Shown: in pieces, positions 35,701 to 48,284 of the stretch
How positions within the stretch are numbered: position 1 is the stretch's first letter
How the letters are laid out: each line of letters begins with the position of its first letter
Origin: Ligula intestinalis
Taxonomy: Eukaryota; Platyhelminthes; Cestoda; Diphyllobothriidea; Diphyllobothriidae
DNA: 64,000 nucleotides
Assembly (NCBI GenBank): GCA_036362985.1
Contig: JAYGXS010000004.1
Span: 20,793,708 to 20,857,707 of the forward strand
Direction of reading: 5' to 3'
The notes under the pieces: generated by a model
Database searches by the model: none
Told to the model about the DNA's origin: nothing
The model's input: the letters and a program-made list of their open reading frames with translations, nothing else
Program-made: the position numbers and the translations under genes

Positions 35701-38700
35701 AAAATTTTGTCAAAAAGGGGAGGGGGTGGCAAAAAGACCGAATCTAAGTTATTTTGCGTACGACTGAGTCGGCGTAATAGCTGTCATAAAAACATGATGA
35801 CGAGATTAATAGCAGTCACAAAGCACAGCACTAAAGACAGCCTGAAATTGGGAAGAAAGTAGGGATAGAGAAGTGGCGCCATTGGTGGCGGCGCAAGCGA
35901 GGCTGGCCGTCATTGCCGGTCAGCTGCGACCAACCGAAGAAAATATGCGACAAAAATTGAAACCAGTTTTTCAGCATTTCGTGACACTGCTAGACCGCTG
36001 ACCGACGCTAAACCTATGTCCAAATGGAGTTAACGGTTTTTGTCACCTTAAACAAGTCCGAGTTTTTGATAATTCACCAGCGTAAATGCACCCAGAATGA
36101 ATTAAACGAAGAACCTGGTCTGAGTTCACATATCCAGTCTTATAAGGCCACATGGTACGAAGAGTATAATGGTATGCGGTCTGTTGAGATTGAGACCCTG
36201 CGCACCTACATTCATTTGAGCCTTCTTTCAGCACATGCACTGACTTCTCGTGTTCAGTTTATTGATGCTATTCGATGACACTGGCTGCCGACAATGACAA
36301 CAGGCTGTCGAATGATCCGACGAACTACGGTAACTGCATCACGCAAAGACCAATGAATCCTCAGGAAATGCACGCCTGTATTAGGGGGAGGGGGCAGATA
36401 GTCCTCGCCGCTGAACACACCAGTGTGACTGACAACTTGTACAGGACCATTCATGATAAAAATGGCTACCTATTCCATCGCTTCTGCTATGCTAATTAAA
36501 GTAGAACTTCTTGCAAAAATCAGACTATCCGCACGTATCCCCTCCCTCCTAAATTATATGATCAATTTTACCATTTTTCCCTAGAACACCAATGAAACAA
36601 ACTGAAATTCGCGAAGTACAAGGGTCCGTTAGTCAGACTTCTCAGTCCATCCCACTGGTGACTATGACTTAACGGAGGTATTCGACTAATTAAACCATGG
36701 TTCATGGGAAGAGCTAAAGCGGTATGTCTAGCAAGGTACTTGCCTAAACTGTACTTGTAACTACACAGGTAACACTAAACGCATGCATAACCATAAGCTG
36801 GCTCTTCGACGGAGCGACTAATATCGCAAGTAGCACCTAACATCTACGTAACGGACCACAAGTTCAACTTCGCCCACACAAGAAACAAGAAGTGCCGAGA
36901 ATTGATTGAGTACAGATCCTCGAATGGAAACTCAATCAACAGATGATGTATCGATCCGGCGTCGGAGTAAAGGGTTCTGTGCAGCCCCTCTAGACGTGCA
37001 TCATTGATTGTTTTGAACCCCTTATAAATGTGGCCTGTTTCTGTTGCTGCTGCTATCGCTGACGATGGAGTCATGTATGCGTTCGAAAGCTCAGAGTAAA
37101 AAAACACCATGTTCCGGTGATCGACTAGCCTTCTCCCTTACTCATAAAAAATGCGAAACTCGAACCACCGCATCCATCCAGGATGATTCCCTCAGCCTCC
37201 TCGATGTATACCTACTACAGATGAACTCCAGTGCAAGTCCCGACGTACTCGCCCCATGAAGTTCGTGGAAATAATGGCTGCATCCCTTCACATGTTATCA
37301 CGAACGTGTTCTCTATTAAATAAATGATGCAGCACTTACAGGCCGGTTCAGTCCACCTGTCCCCGACCATGCCGACGACACTGCCCATTTTTCCTCCAGA
37401 TACACAGCCCTTCACAGAACTATCATCGAATAGGCGAAGTTGCCAAAGTCGTTTACCTGACAATTAACACCACGACCGCCAGTATTACATAACTATATTC
37501 CGAACGAGCATGCAGTACACTTGGACTTTCAATGCCTCCAAACATAGGAATTTAGTTACTTTTCCTATCTCTAAGAACGTTTTTCGAAGGAAGGACTGGG
37601 TTTTAATGGGGATTTAATCGGCCTATGGAATGCTCACAGAATGCCCGTGAAGTCAGTAATTTTATCGGGATCCTTACTCTAAGGCTGATGAGGATCTTGG
37701 ACAACATGGTCGCAGACAAGTGACACTTTAGTATGCCTCAGCACTACGCGACAAACCAATTGACTTTTCAACTTAGCACTGCCCACACATTTCTAAGTTC
37801 TGTCAATACGATAATAAGTATGATCAATGGCTCAAATGTTCCCTATTGGGCTCGCCAATGTGCAGAAGAGACTAGAAGTTTCGAGCTAAATGTGGCACCG
37901 GAACGTCTATGACTTCCCTTGTTAGCAATAACGAACGGTGATGTTTAACGACCGCTTCATCCCAGCTGAACAAACTACTTGCGACGGGACGGCAGGAGAA
38001 AACCGTCGATTTAGACGTGAGTGGACAAAGGCAGACTGATGGTAGACTACTAACAAGTCTTCACACAAAAAAGACTAACGCCGAGATCAGCCTTATCTAC
38101 AAAAGCGATCACCTCGTAGCCCACAAAAGGAGTTGTCAGAAATATTCCAACCGGGCATTTTGTTACTGCAGCAGCAAAGACTTACCCAAGACAGAATTTG
38201 CTTACTCGTATCGGTTACTCTAGACCAACAAATACTCATTAATTAGGTGAAAGACAATGTCGAGAACCAGGAGGCACCATGCCGCAGAAATTCTACTTCC
38301 TCCCTTACATGTGACGAACTTCTGACGCGTCTCCTTGGCCCGCAAGCCCTACCTACCCAGAGCACAGCATTATACAGTAGTCACCGGCTATTAAGCCCAC
38401 CTCGGGCCCAGACCAAATTGGGCTTAATAAGCGGCGGGCGCACTAATCGTGGGCTTAGTACAGTAGTCGCCGGTTATTAAGCCAACTTTGGGCGCAGACC
38501 AAATTGGGCTTAATAAGCGGCTGGGCTTATTAACCGTGGGCGACTACTGTATCAAGAATTGTAGGCCTAAAGAGCGGCAAACTAATACCATTTAAGACAG
38601 CGTATATGTAAACTACCCCTCCATCCGATTTTGCTGCAAAAACCGACGAATTGGGACACATAATAACAAAAATCGGCAATCCACCGGCGTGGTCACTAGT

Positions 38701-41700
38701 ACCTTGTCTTTGATCTTGCCTTGGAATACGATAGCAGCTTCAAATGCCACGGTTCCGACACGATCACCATCACTAACAGATGGCAGAAATTAAAGTTTGG
38801 CGCACCAACACAGACAGTAGCCATCACCATGTTGGCCTGGGCGCCAACAACAAACGTCTACTTGCATGGCCAGAAAACCAGCCGCGCTGGGACAGCCGGA
38901 TTCACAACTAGTATCTACGGGGCTGTTCAGACTGCGTCAGCTCATAAACCCTTTCGTGCGTGCGCGTGGCATGCTCTAGACATTGTCTTTTACATCACAC
39001 GAAGCACGCTGCCAATTGGGTGGACAGTCTATGGGCTCATGAGAAAGGGAAATGTGAGGCCACCACTGGGGATCCCGCTAAAAAGACGCGTCTCCGTCGC
39101 GTTCCCACCCACCCTCACAGCGGCCGAGGTCTGCTACACCAAACCTCTCTACGATGGATCCATCTTTCCTCCTCTCCATCTGTGTTTTTGATGACAGAGC
39201 AGCCCCTCTCCAACTCACCACCGGGATTGAGGCTCACCCGGCGGGGCTCCGGATCCAACAAGGGCTACAAGCCAACCAACCCCATTCATAAGGAAACTCA
39301 AAACACCTCTACTTAGAATGAACACGACACGCTAAGAATCTTGGTTGGGAAATTTGCCATTTGGCGGGATCATTGGAGCCCATTGGGGGTGTTTCGGAGT
39401 GACCGTAAGATTAGGTCTGAGACTCTTATGTTTCCTTCTCAAGGTGGCCATAATGAAAATCTTGCTGAAGTGGAGTCCGTATTGTTCTTACAGAATCGCG
39501 GTGGGTATAACGGAGATCAGGACACGTGCGGCACGCGTAGACGGGCTGTAAATCAGTCAAGGCGCCCGTGCGCCTACTCCCGTTGTTTTGAAGATGCATT
39601 AACATCGAAGCAATGGTGATAAGGTAAGAGTGGGTAAGGCAGGTTCTGTGCAAGTTTACCTCACCAAAAATTAGTCCCCATGGATGCTGCACCCATTACG
39701 TGAGACATGCGGTGCATTTCGCCGCTCGCGACGGTTTAACTGTTATGCAGTGGCTTCAGCATACTTTCAAAATCGGCATCATTGTAGCGTCTCCAGCGTC
39801 TATACGCCTTTCACCTCCGGCATATAAGCTGTGCTAGGAATCATGTGATCCAAAGTCACGTGTGGGAATATTGACATTCGTTGATTAATGACTGTCACAT
39901 AAACTCACATTTGTGCAGTATAAACAGTAGTTCCCATTTTCGACGCTGCATAAAAGGGTGTGGCACAGGAAAGTTTACACTCTTTCCGCTACAGGGCAAC
40001 CTAACAGATAATTTACTAATAAATCTACAACAGGTTATTTAAGCATCACTTCAGCAACACCGTTATCGGTTCTATTCTTCGCTAGCTAGTCAATAGTCTT
40101 AACCTAGCTGCCGTGTCATGTAGTTCCAGTTAATTGATAAAAAATATTACTTTTGGAATGCTTTTTTGAAAAAAATAATTTGGGTTCGGGGGAACAATGC
40201 ACTTTAGGTATTAGTCAAAGTGATGGTCTGTAAGTCGTTTCAGGTATCCGTTACTCGGAATTACTAAAAATAAAAAAATTTCTTGCAAAAAGTGATTACA
40301 TTAAAGCACTTACATGGCAGAGATTGTCTGGTGAGCAGAGAACAAAGCCGGGCGAAATGTCTTCCTCCTCAATGTTCTTCAACTTTAATTTGACGTTGTC
40401 ACCCGCTTGACTGCTCTCGACTTCAATGTCATCACTGAAGACCTATAATTACAAAAAATAAATTTTACTTTTATGATCCGTGAAGAATGGCAGGCAGGAT
40501 ATTGATAGAGTTACTGGTCCAATGCCCCTAATCATTATCAGTCCGGTGGTTGCTAACAAATTGTAAGGCGCAAGCTGGTGCTTCCAGCGACACCCTGCTA
40601 GGTCCGCTATGGTAACGTGCTAACGGGGCTAACGCAACCTGCTTAAGTAGTTTACCGAGAGTAGACTGAATTTAACTGTCACATGAACAGGATTCTTTTT
40701 GCTCTATTAATGTCGACAGCAAATTATCCTGTGCGGTTTTTAAAACCTATGCCAGTACAGTGTGGCCTCTAGGTCAGAGTACCATGCCCAGACAAAACAA
40801 AGTCGCTGCCTCAATACCGGTTTACCCGGTATCCATATCAATCTTAACCAACTTGAATTCTTCAGAGCAAACTAGAAGTCTATTGCTAGTAATATAACTA
40901 CTATTGAATACTAAGCTGATGAGGGAATAATGAACTAACTCTGCCTGCAAGCCTATTCTAATCCCCTACACAACTTAAACCACGCTGAACAAAATAGAGG
41001 TGTGGCATTGTGAAAGCAATCATAGAACTCGGCTAGCGGCAATTCGCTCGCACGGCGCAGGCACATCGGTAACCGAGTTTATGAGGTTTGTGTGAGAAAT
41101 GTTGGGAGAGCTGTGAACACCTTATGTATCACGAATAAAACGCCACGTCTATCGGAGCTGTTATACACATCGTCCTGATAGACATTGTAAGACGGCAGAT
41201 CTTGGCGCCTCGGTTTTTTGCCGGACTGCAAAACCACACAAAATTAAAAAAAGAAGGCGAACGTCGCCAGTGACGATGGCCATGACCCTTTGACAATAGG
41301 CAAAATCTCACAAACAATATGGATATTCCGTTTCGAAGGATGTCAGTTCGCATAAATGACAACCGGACAACTTTTGGAAGACAGAATGGCCCGGTTAAGG
41401 TGGGCGCTGTGAAAGGTATCTAGTGCTATAGAGTGCGCACTATCATGCAAGATTATCGCAATGATACAAGCGACGTATTCCGTCCCGTTTAGTGATGAAA
41501 GATCGTAATCCGGTAAGAGAATGGACGAATTGGATGCAAGGGACAGCACTCAGGAGGCTGTAAAATTGTTCGTTGATGTAATTTTTGGACTTGCCAAACC
41601 AGTTCCAAAATTTACTTTAAAGTAGTATCGTTGCAAGACACTACTAACCAACACCTCTGGAAGTGCCGGAATGCCCGTAGTTAATTCACTAAAGAAAACA

Positions 41701-44700
41701 AAAGGGCGAAAATGCAGGCCCATAAAATTGAAGAATTCGTTTCTTGCTTGCCTAAAATAACAACTCCATGACGGATCCGATCGTCTCATTCTAGAACTTG
41801 CCGGTCTAACGTGTCCCATAAGAGCTATTTAGTTCATACGTATCGTGTTGCCAGTCTTTTATAGCTATTAAAATGGGCAAAAACCCAAGAACGTTTGGTA
41901 GCGAAGGTGCCACTACTACGAATATGTTTCTGTCTAATTGCGGATAACCGTTTTTGGCTCTAAGAAGGAAGTATTGAAAAGGAAAATAGTTTTTATCTCG
42001 AAGGTGACAAGTATGGTAATCAGTGCATATGGACTTTCCTGATATTGACTGGCAACGCTTTTCTGTCAGAACTGAAGTGAGGATAATGACATAGTTGGCT
42101 AGGAATTCTCATAAAAAGATTGGGGTGAAACAACAACTTTAATAATGCAAGCCTCAATGGTTGGTTGTACTCGAAACTGCAACAAATTATGCGCCAAAAT
42201 GGTGGTATTTTGTTTAGTGTGAGCTCTTGCTTGCAGAATAAATTGAAGCTTTATTGTTAAAAAGTCAGTCGATGTTGAATAATGGTACAATTACTTCGAA
42301 CGCCTTTTTTAAATTTTAGCGAACATACCCCATCTTCAGTCTTCTTTGCAGCGGGATTTTATTTTTCTTCAACTTAAGCAGTGGCATGCGACCCACCATC
42401 AGAAAAATTCGAGGTCAATCAAAGGCTGTACAGCAAGGTACCCAGAAGGAACAGTATTGCAGTGGGAAGATAGCAGTCTTGCATCGACGTCCTGAGTGGG
42501 GTGATTGAACAGGCGTGGACAAAGTTCCTTTCTTATTACTGGGCTGTGGATTGCATCTGCGTCTTCTAGAGTTCTACTATATAACAATCCACCCCAATAG
42601 TCCGGCTTTCGACCAGGTGTTCGAAAAATGTGCACCCTGTCGTTCATTTAATTCAACTACGGCGGTGACTGACTTCAAGAGGAGGATCTAGACACAGTTG
42701 ACGATGTCGAGTTTACATCCGGTTGACTGATTTGGACCACGCTGATGACATCGCCTTCCTAGCTCCATGATTTGGTTCTCATATAGCCTATTGTGTCACG
42801 GGTGGATTCGTTAAATCCCTCAAATTATTCTTGAACGCTGGGTAGACCAGTGTCTTCAAGCTGCATCCCTGATCATAAGGCGCCTCTCGAGATGAATGGC
42901 CGTCAAATGACAGTAGGCAGTTTTAAATGTCTTGGGGCAAGGCTGCGGTCGAACGGACAGAGGAAGAACGACAGTCGCCCGAATCAATGCTACTTACCGA
43001 ATTTCATCAAAACTTAGAAATTGTCCACAGATCCGACGCGAAATCTTAATCACCACAAAGATTCGCGTGTATCGTGCATACGTATGATCTCTTCTTCTCC
43101 AGGGCTGTGAATGCTGGACTATGCGTACGGAAAATGAGCGAAAACTAGATGTAAATTACAGCCACAAACGTCCACCCGCGAATAGATTCTACCACAGTCC
43201 CTACGAACTAAGGTTTTAGCAAAAATGCTTTGAGCTAATTCATTAATATTCTTAGTCATGATCCGAGGCACCTACTACTATAACAATGAGCACTCGAAAA
43301 AGTTAAAAAGTGTTACTAAGGATGAGCAGTAGGCTTAAGCACAGGCAAAGGGAATGCTTTTTCTTAATTAACAATTAAGGCACAAATGGGATGATAAGTT
43401 AAAGGCCTTAGGGAGGATAGTTTCTATTGACGATTATTAGATAGAAGGTAAACGTTTTAAAAGCCCGAGAGTTTGTTATGAGCAAATGTATGAGTTTCTC
43501 ATTTGACTTTTAAAAAGAACTGCTATGTGACATTGAAAGGAATGACAAATGAAATAGGCATAGACGATTTGGACTAATAACAGAGCTGAATGTAGAATTC
43601 GGTGGTAAACCGTAAGAATAAGGGATCGCACAGTTCATAAGTTCAGTCAGAAAATTCGTGGGTAATAAAACACACAAAGAGTAATTCTTATTGGTAAATG
43701 AATATTACAGAGCAGTGCACGGTTTTATAAACCTACCTGCAGAACCTCCACGGAAACTTTGTTCGGCATAATTGTCAGCGCTTGTCCTCGGTAAACAGCC
43801 CCTGATTCAATTTTACCGAAAACAAAAGTTCCCATGTCTCTATAACGATCAACAATTGGTATGCGAACGGGGCCATCTACGCATCTGGTCAGAGACGGTA
43901 GCTCATCGAGGTACTGAAGCAAGCATGGTCCTCGATACCAAGGACAAACTGATTCCGGGGCAGGATCGCGGAGATAGGCACCAGTAAATCCAGAGCATGG
44001 CATGAAAAACACGTCAGTTTTCGTGTTGAATCCAAGTTTCTTGAGGAATGGAGAAAGTTTGTCTTTGCATTCGTTGTAACGCGCCTCGTCCCAGCCGACA
44101 GTAGGGTCATCCATCTTGTTGATGAGTATAATGAGGTGCTTTACACCAGCCGTCTTTACAAGCATAGCATGTTCTCTTGTCTGTCCACCCTTTTCAAATC
44201 CAGTCTCGAATTCTCCCCGCCTCGCTGATATAACAAGTATGGCTAAGTCAGCGATGGCAGCACCGGCAATCATGTTCGGGACAAACGATTTATGACCAGG
44301 CGCGTCAACAAGGATAAAATGCTTGTTTTCGGTCTCAAAAAAGGCCCGACCACATTCCACCGTAATGCCTTTATCTCGTTCTTCCATATTTGTATCCAAA
44401 GCCCAAGAAAGGTACCAGGTTTCCCTGTTTTTGTCCTTGGCCTCCTTGGCGAACTTTTCAAGGGTCCGCTTATCAACCATGCCTAAAAGAACGTCAAGTA
44501 TGGGAATTAGCATGCCAGTTAGGTGAAGTAAATGTCCCCCAATTGTGGACTTTCCAGCATCAACATGTCCAATGAAAACAACACTGAGGGTCTCTTTCCG
44601 CTTAATCGGCACCGATGGCTACAGGTATATAGCGACAAAAGGTTCGTACCTGTAGAACCGGTATTGGAACGTCTTCCTCAAACTCCTCCATTTCTTCTTC

Positions 44701-44933
44701 TGAAAAAATTAGATTAAAATAAATCGGCAACCTTCGGGTTCGGGTTCATCAGCAGTTAATGGTACCTCTGCGGCAGGAGGCTGATCCGACAATGGCTGAG
44801 CAGACCACCCGGTTCCCTTTTCCAGAGCCTCAAAATTGTACGGCTTTCCAGGAATAAACTCGGGAGCATCAAGGTTTATTTTTGAAAACGTATCACTGAT
44901 TTTAGGGTCTACTTCATCTTCCCACGAGGCCAT
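32774..44933 (-). CDS. GSPT1: eukaryotic peptide chain release factor GTP-binding subunit eRF3/GSPT (7 exons)
   Basis: Role: GTPase partner of eRF1 in translation termination in the cytosol. Exons (minus): 44933-44732, 44699-44650, 44618-44516, 44482-43737, 40442-40314, 34826-34617, 32908-32774; all phases join to 524 aa. N-terminus has a PAM2-like motif INLDAPEFIP (residues 19-28) for poly(A)-binding protein, then an acidic stretch. GTPase: GHVDAGKS (101-108), DAPGH (178-182), NKMD (240-243), CSG (281-283). Later exons give eRF3 domains 2 and 3, ending GRFTLRDEGKTIAVGKIVKI. Introns: 32, 31, 33, 3294, 5487 and 1708 nt. The 33-nt one is GC-AG. The eRF3 rather than EF-1 alpha or HBS1 assignment rests on TRPRF-like TPRFIKQD, the GEFETGFEKGGQTREH block and the PAM2 motif. 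Confidence 0.95.
33680..34046 (-). mobile_element. LINE 3' end remnant in eRF3 intron 6
   Basis: Minus frames read ETIRTRYDSIARISEATQKS, WLGRVLCRSPQELCYAA and RRRRGRQLKTWLDTVRQDME, the typical C-terminus of Jockey-like flatworm LINE polyproteins. Frames overlap with shifts. It has the same orientation as the host gene. Confidence 0.75.
34910..38370. other. eRF3 intron 5, 3' half, no feature seen
   Basis: Short open frames only, none with a recognised domain. Confidence 0.45.
38373..38551. mobile_element. pogo/Tigger-like palindromic MITE, tandem one-and-a-half copies
   Basis: The unit TACAGTAGTCGCCGG starts at 38373 (one mismatch) and 38459, and the inverted end GGGCGACTACTGTA closes at 38551. 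Each unit also holds the internal palindrome TTAAGCC..GGCTTAATAA. CAGTAGTC ends with TA at the target site resemble pogo/Tigger MITEs. It is an 86-bp partial copy followed by a 93-bp full copy, inside eRF3 intron 5. No transposase. Confidence 0.75.
38560..40313. other. eRF3 intron 5, 5' part
   Basis: Open frames at 38721-39191 and 38960-39316 (plus) in GC-richer DNA show no known domain and probably belong to a repeat. Nothing else is supported. Confidence 0.35.
40450..42650. other. eRF3 intron 4, 3' part, no feature seen
   Basis: AT-leaning sequence without supported genes or repeats. Confidence 0.45.
42655..43150 (+). mobile_element. degenerate LINE reverse transcriptase fragment in eRF3 intron 4
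   Basis: Plus-strand pieces: TDLDHADDIAFLAP (catalytic YADD turned HADD), then NGRQMTVGSFKCLGARL, then KIRVYRAY-like and LLLQGCECWTMRTENERKL-like parts in other frames. It is antisense to eRF3 and has multiple stops. Confidence 0.7.
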
Positions 44934-45128
44934 GCTCTCACTAATGTGGCGGTCAGCACACGAAGTAAATCCTTTGGGGTATTATATGTGCGTGCTATTG
45001 GTTCGCACTATATGCTTAACCTCAAGGTCGAAGGTTTGTGCATGTGTAACGAACCACCCGGACCCTCGTTTGTTTTAATTGTTTTCCGTGGTTGTCTGAA
45101 AGGATTTTTTTGGTTTTTTTAGGAAGAC
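44934..45128. promoter_or_regulatory. likely shared divergent promoter region
   Basis: Only 195 bp separate the eRF3 start codon (minus) from the ATG of the small plus-strand gene. The plus side ends in a T-rich run and TTTTTTTAG, 7 nt before the ATG. No TATA box is evident. Shared regulation is inferred from spacing only. Confidence 0.4.
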
Positions 45129-45561
45129 ATGGCTCGCGGTTGTGTTTCGTCGGCGAACTCTTTTCTTTTGTACTCCTTCTTCACAATCTCCATCCAAACG
45201 TTAAGTCTAACGTTTTTTTTTAGTACACTTTTCATCTATATTTTTCTACTCGGTTATCCATACAATAAACTTTACTTCAGTCTCCATATTCTCGCATTTT
45301 CTCAGGGATGCTTTCGGAGATAATCATAATTCTCCTTTTGATGAGATGGATAATCTCTTAGGGAGTATCTTCTGTGAAAGACCAAAACCTGTACAACCTC
45401 CACTGATTCCAATTTTGGCTCCTAACAACCCGTTTGGCTTGCCCCGCTCGGACGTTACACATGCAGAACGTAATAGATTATTTGGAATTCGGAATGATGA
45501 TGAATTCGGAATTCTAAGCAACCTTAAATGTCCGTACTATTTCGATACAAACCCCACATAA
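45129..45561 (+). CDS. small gene divergent from eRF3, function unknown
   Basis: ATG at 45129 follows a fine acceptor (GGTTTTTTTAG then GAAGAC). The second exon begins at 45306 after ATTTTCTCAG and is open for 84 codons to TAA at 45559-45561 (DEMDNLLGSIF, KPVQPPLIPILAPNNPFGLP, ERNRLFGIRNDDEFGIL). Candidate donors in phase 2 are after ..GTTTC (45148), ..CTTTT (45166) or ..CCAAAC (45199); I cannot choose. Only the second exon looks protein-like, proline-rich in the middle and acidic at its start. No family recognised. The acceptor near the ATG could serve a spliced leader. Confidence 0.45.
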
Positions 45562-46171
45562 CTAACTATTCAAAGTAAACGCTAAAGGAAAATGACGCCT
45601 TACCACGGCTTCGATTTTCGGGTAATTGGTATATTTTTGTATTGTCACTCAGCACTTATCTTAAACAGCCCGAGAATAAGGAGAAGTCATTCAAACAAAA
45701 GAATGAAACTCATAAAAGCCCCACCCCTGGCACCTAATCCCAGTATCTTGGGCAACGCATAGCAGTATTCTTGTCACTGCGCAATGAGGATGCGGTCTGC
45801 TGGCGAGCAGAATCATATTGCAGATTACGAACAACAGATGGACAAAATTGATAAAAACTTGGTGGTTTCTTGCGAAGAAATTTAAATGGTAGTATATGAC
45901 GTCAAAATGAACGAGTTCAGCAGGACCCAAGAGAAATAAGAAAATAGAAAACCGGAGTGTTGGCAACGGGCACTAAAAATGCTCATACTGAGACATACTT
46001 AACTACAGTCAGGTGATTATTTGGTTGTTAAGACTCAAAAAACATATTATAACAAACAGCACAACCTAGACCGTTTGGCTGATTTCATTGCTGTTTTCCT
46101 ATAGCAAGACAGCGTCCAAAATCTGCTATATCACTTACTTCTTTTAAAATTTAAAAGTTAAGCACTTAACA

Positions 46172-47225
46172 ATGAATGAACTGACCGACTTTGGTATAAC
46201 AGGGAATCTCCTGAACTGGATTAAAGACTTCCTTGGAGACCGTAGTAAAAAAGTTACTGTAGGCGGCTACGGTTCACAGTGGGCGCCTGCCAAAAGTGGA
46301 GTTCCACAAGGGTCAGTTCTTGGGCAGCTCCTTTTCATCATCTACGTAAATGATATCATGCGAGAAATTCAATCTGCCATAGTACTCTTTGCTGATGATC
46401 GCAAACTATGGAGGGAGACAAAAGACGAAAGGAACTTCCAAATATTACAAGAGGATATAGACCGACTGCACTGTTGGAGCGACAGTTGGTGTATGAACTT
46501 CAACCCCAAAAAATATGAAGTAATGCACATGCTATCAGCAAGACGACGCAGAACTGTACTCTCGCGATATTATATCTTGGGAGGCCAACCACTCGAAACC
46601 GTAAGTGTGCAAAGAGACCTAGATGTTCTTATTAAAGACGATCTTCGTGTCACCGCACAGTGCTCCAAAGCCGCAGCGAGAGCAATGTCGGTCGTGGGTG
46701 CAATACGAAGGACGTTCGTTAACCTGAACACAGATATCTTCGGAAAAGTGTGTGGAACGTTCGTGCGGCTGCATCTGGAATATGCGATACAGGCTTGGCG
46801 GCCCTGGCTTCAGAAAGACATGATGAATCTCAAAAATGTTCAAAGACGTTCTACCAAGGCGGTCCCTGACTTTAAGCAGTCCACATATGAACAGCAGCTG
46901 ACTGCTTAAAATCTCTTTCCCCTCCATTATAGACAAGACAGAGGGGATCTTATAGCAACATTTCAGTTACTAAGGTGAACTGGTCAGGATGTCATGTGGG
47001 AGGATCTCTTTCAAATGGCCCCAAGAAGGAACCTCAGAAGACATGACTGCCAGTTGAAGAAGGAACTAAGCCGAACAAACCAACGTTCATCCGTCTTCTC
47101 TCAAAGGGTCATTCGAAGTGGAACTCCTTGCTCGACTCTATTGTGCAGTCACCCACTGTGAACGCCTTCAAGAGACGCTTGGATAATCATCTGTTAAACG
47201 CCCACACCCTGACATAACACAAAAA
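46172..47225 (+). mobile_element. 5'-truncated CR1-like LINE, long open reverse transcriptase frame
   Basis: A 245-codon open frame starts inside the polymerase: GITGNLLNWIKDFL, SGVPQGSVLGQLLFIIYVND (motif B), LFADDRKLW (motif C as FADD), WSDSWCMNFNPKKYEVMH, and the thumb part CGTFVRLHLEYAIQAWRPWL. After the stop near 46909 the homology goes on in other frames to about 47220, where an AATAAAATATCACAAAC tail follows. It is related to the full element at 48840-52650 but not identical. Confidence 0.88.
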
Positions 47226-47229
47226 TAAA

Positions 47230-48280
47230 ATATCACAAACAAACATACTACTCATTTGATTTCAATAGCGTATTATTTACACTAGAAGATCACAGACACA
47301 GTGGACATTTGTACGCTGCCATTCCGCAAACGCCGCCCCCCCCCCTTCTCAACAATTCATACTTCCAAATTATTTCTTTGCACTTTTACACAAAAAAGCG
47401 ATACAGATGCATTCCTGTACCATTTCAATGGAGTTTTTAAGGGCTTCGGTCATTTTCTCCAACTATACTGATTGATACTGCCTGAACTTTAAAACAGGCA
47501 ATTCACGGCCTTCACATGCGGGTATAATTTGTTTGATTGCTGGGATTTTGACCATTTTGAGGTTGATTGTGGATAGTTATATTAAGTTTACCGTTGGATC
47601 TATTAGCAACGTCTCATGGAACCAAGTGCATGCTAAAATATTACCTTTACTTCAGGTTATTTGCGGAAAATATACGTGTACACCTTCGAACTCCCACTAG
47701 GGATTTCTTGTGAGGCCGCTTTCGTCTTTGACAAATAATTAAAAAATTACTTCCGCATTTTCAGTAGCTCGAGCTCCCTATTTGTTTCCCAGCAATGCCA
47801 TTATATAAAAATGGAAAAGATAAAGCATTAAATAATTGCAGGAAAGGCGACGAATCTGTACAGGTAAAGAAGGGATCTCTAGTGCCCACGGCACTGGCAC
47901 ATATACGGAGATTAATGTGATATATAGCAGTTGGTCCGAATACACTGATTCAACAGAAAAAACGAATACGTTCGCAAGTGCCTGTAAGAGCAAAGCTAAA
48001 TGTAAGCATGCAGAGGGGATAAATTTGACGCAGCAAAGAATGTCATCAATAAATGTTACTCCAAAATAGCAGGTAATATTATAAGAATATGATTTTGTTG
48101 CGAATTTTTCAATACTGCAGAGGTCTGGTGGTATTATAAAGGGCACAGTTCTACTGATACTTCTTCATAAAGACCTCAACGGAAGCAGATGTAACAACAT
48201 CCAGGGGCTTTGCATTGCCTGGTTCGATAGTTATGTTGAAAAAGAACTATTTGATTTGCCCAGGCTCGCCCAGCCATACA
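47230..48280. other. unassigned DNA
   Basis: It includes a C11 tract at about 47335-47345. The hydrophobic 122-codon minus frame at 47778-48146 has no recognised homology. Confidence 0.35.
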
Positions 48281-48284
48281 TATA

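Noticed and set aside
38721..39316. Overlapping long plus-strand frames (156 and 118 codons).
   Set aside because: Two frames over the same GC-rich stretch with no known domain, inside an eRF3 intron; probably repeat-derived.
43772..44717. Several plus-strand open frames across the eRF3 GTPase exons.
   Set aside because: They are antisense shadows of a conserved coding exon.
47778..48146. 122-codon hydrophobic minus-strand frame.
   Set aside because: No homology, no splice context, AT-rich with a cysteine/leucine-heavy random look; not supportable as a gene.
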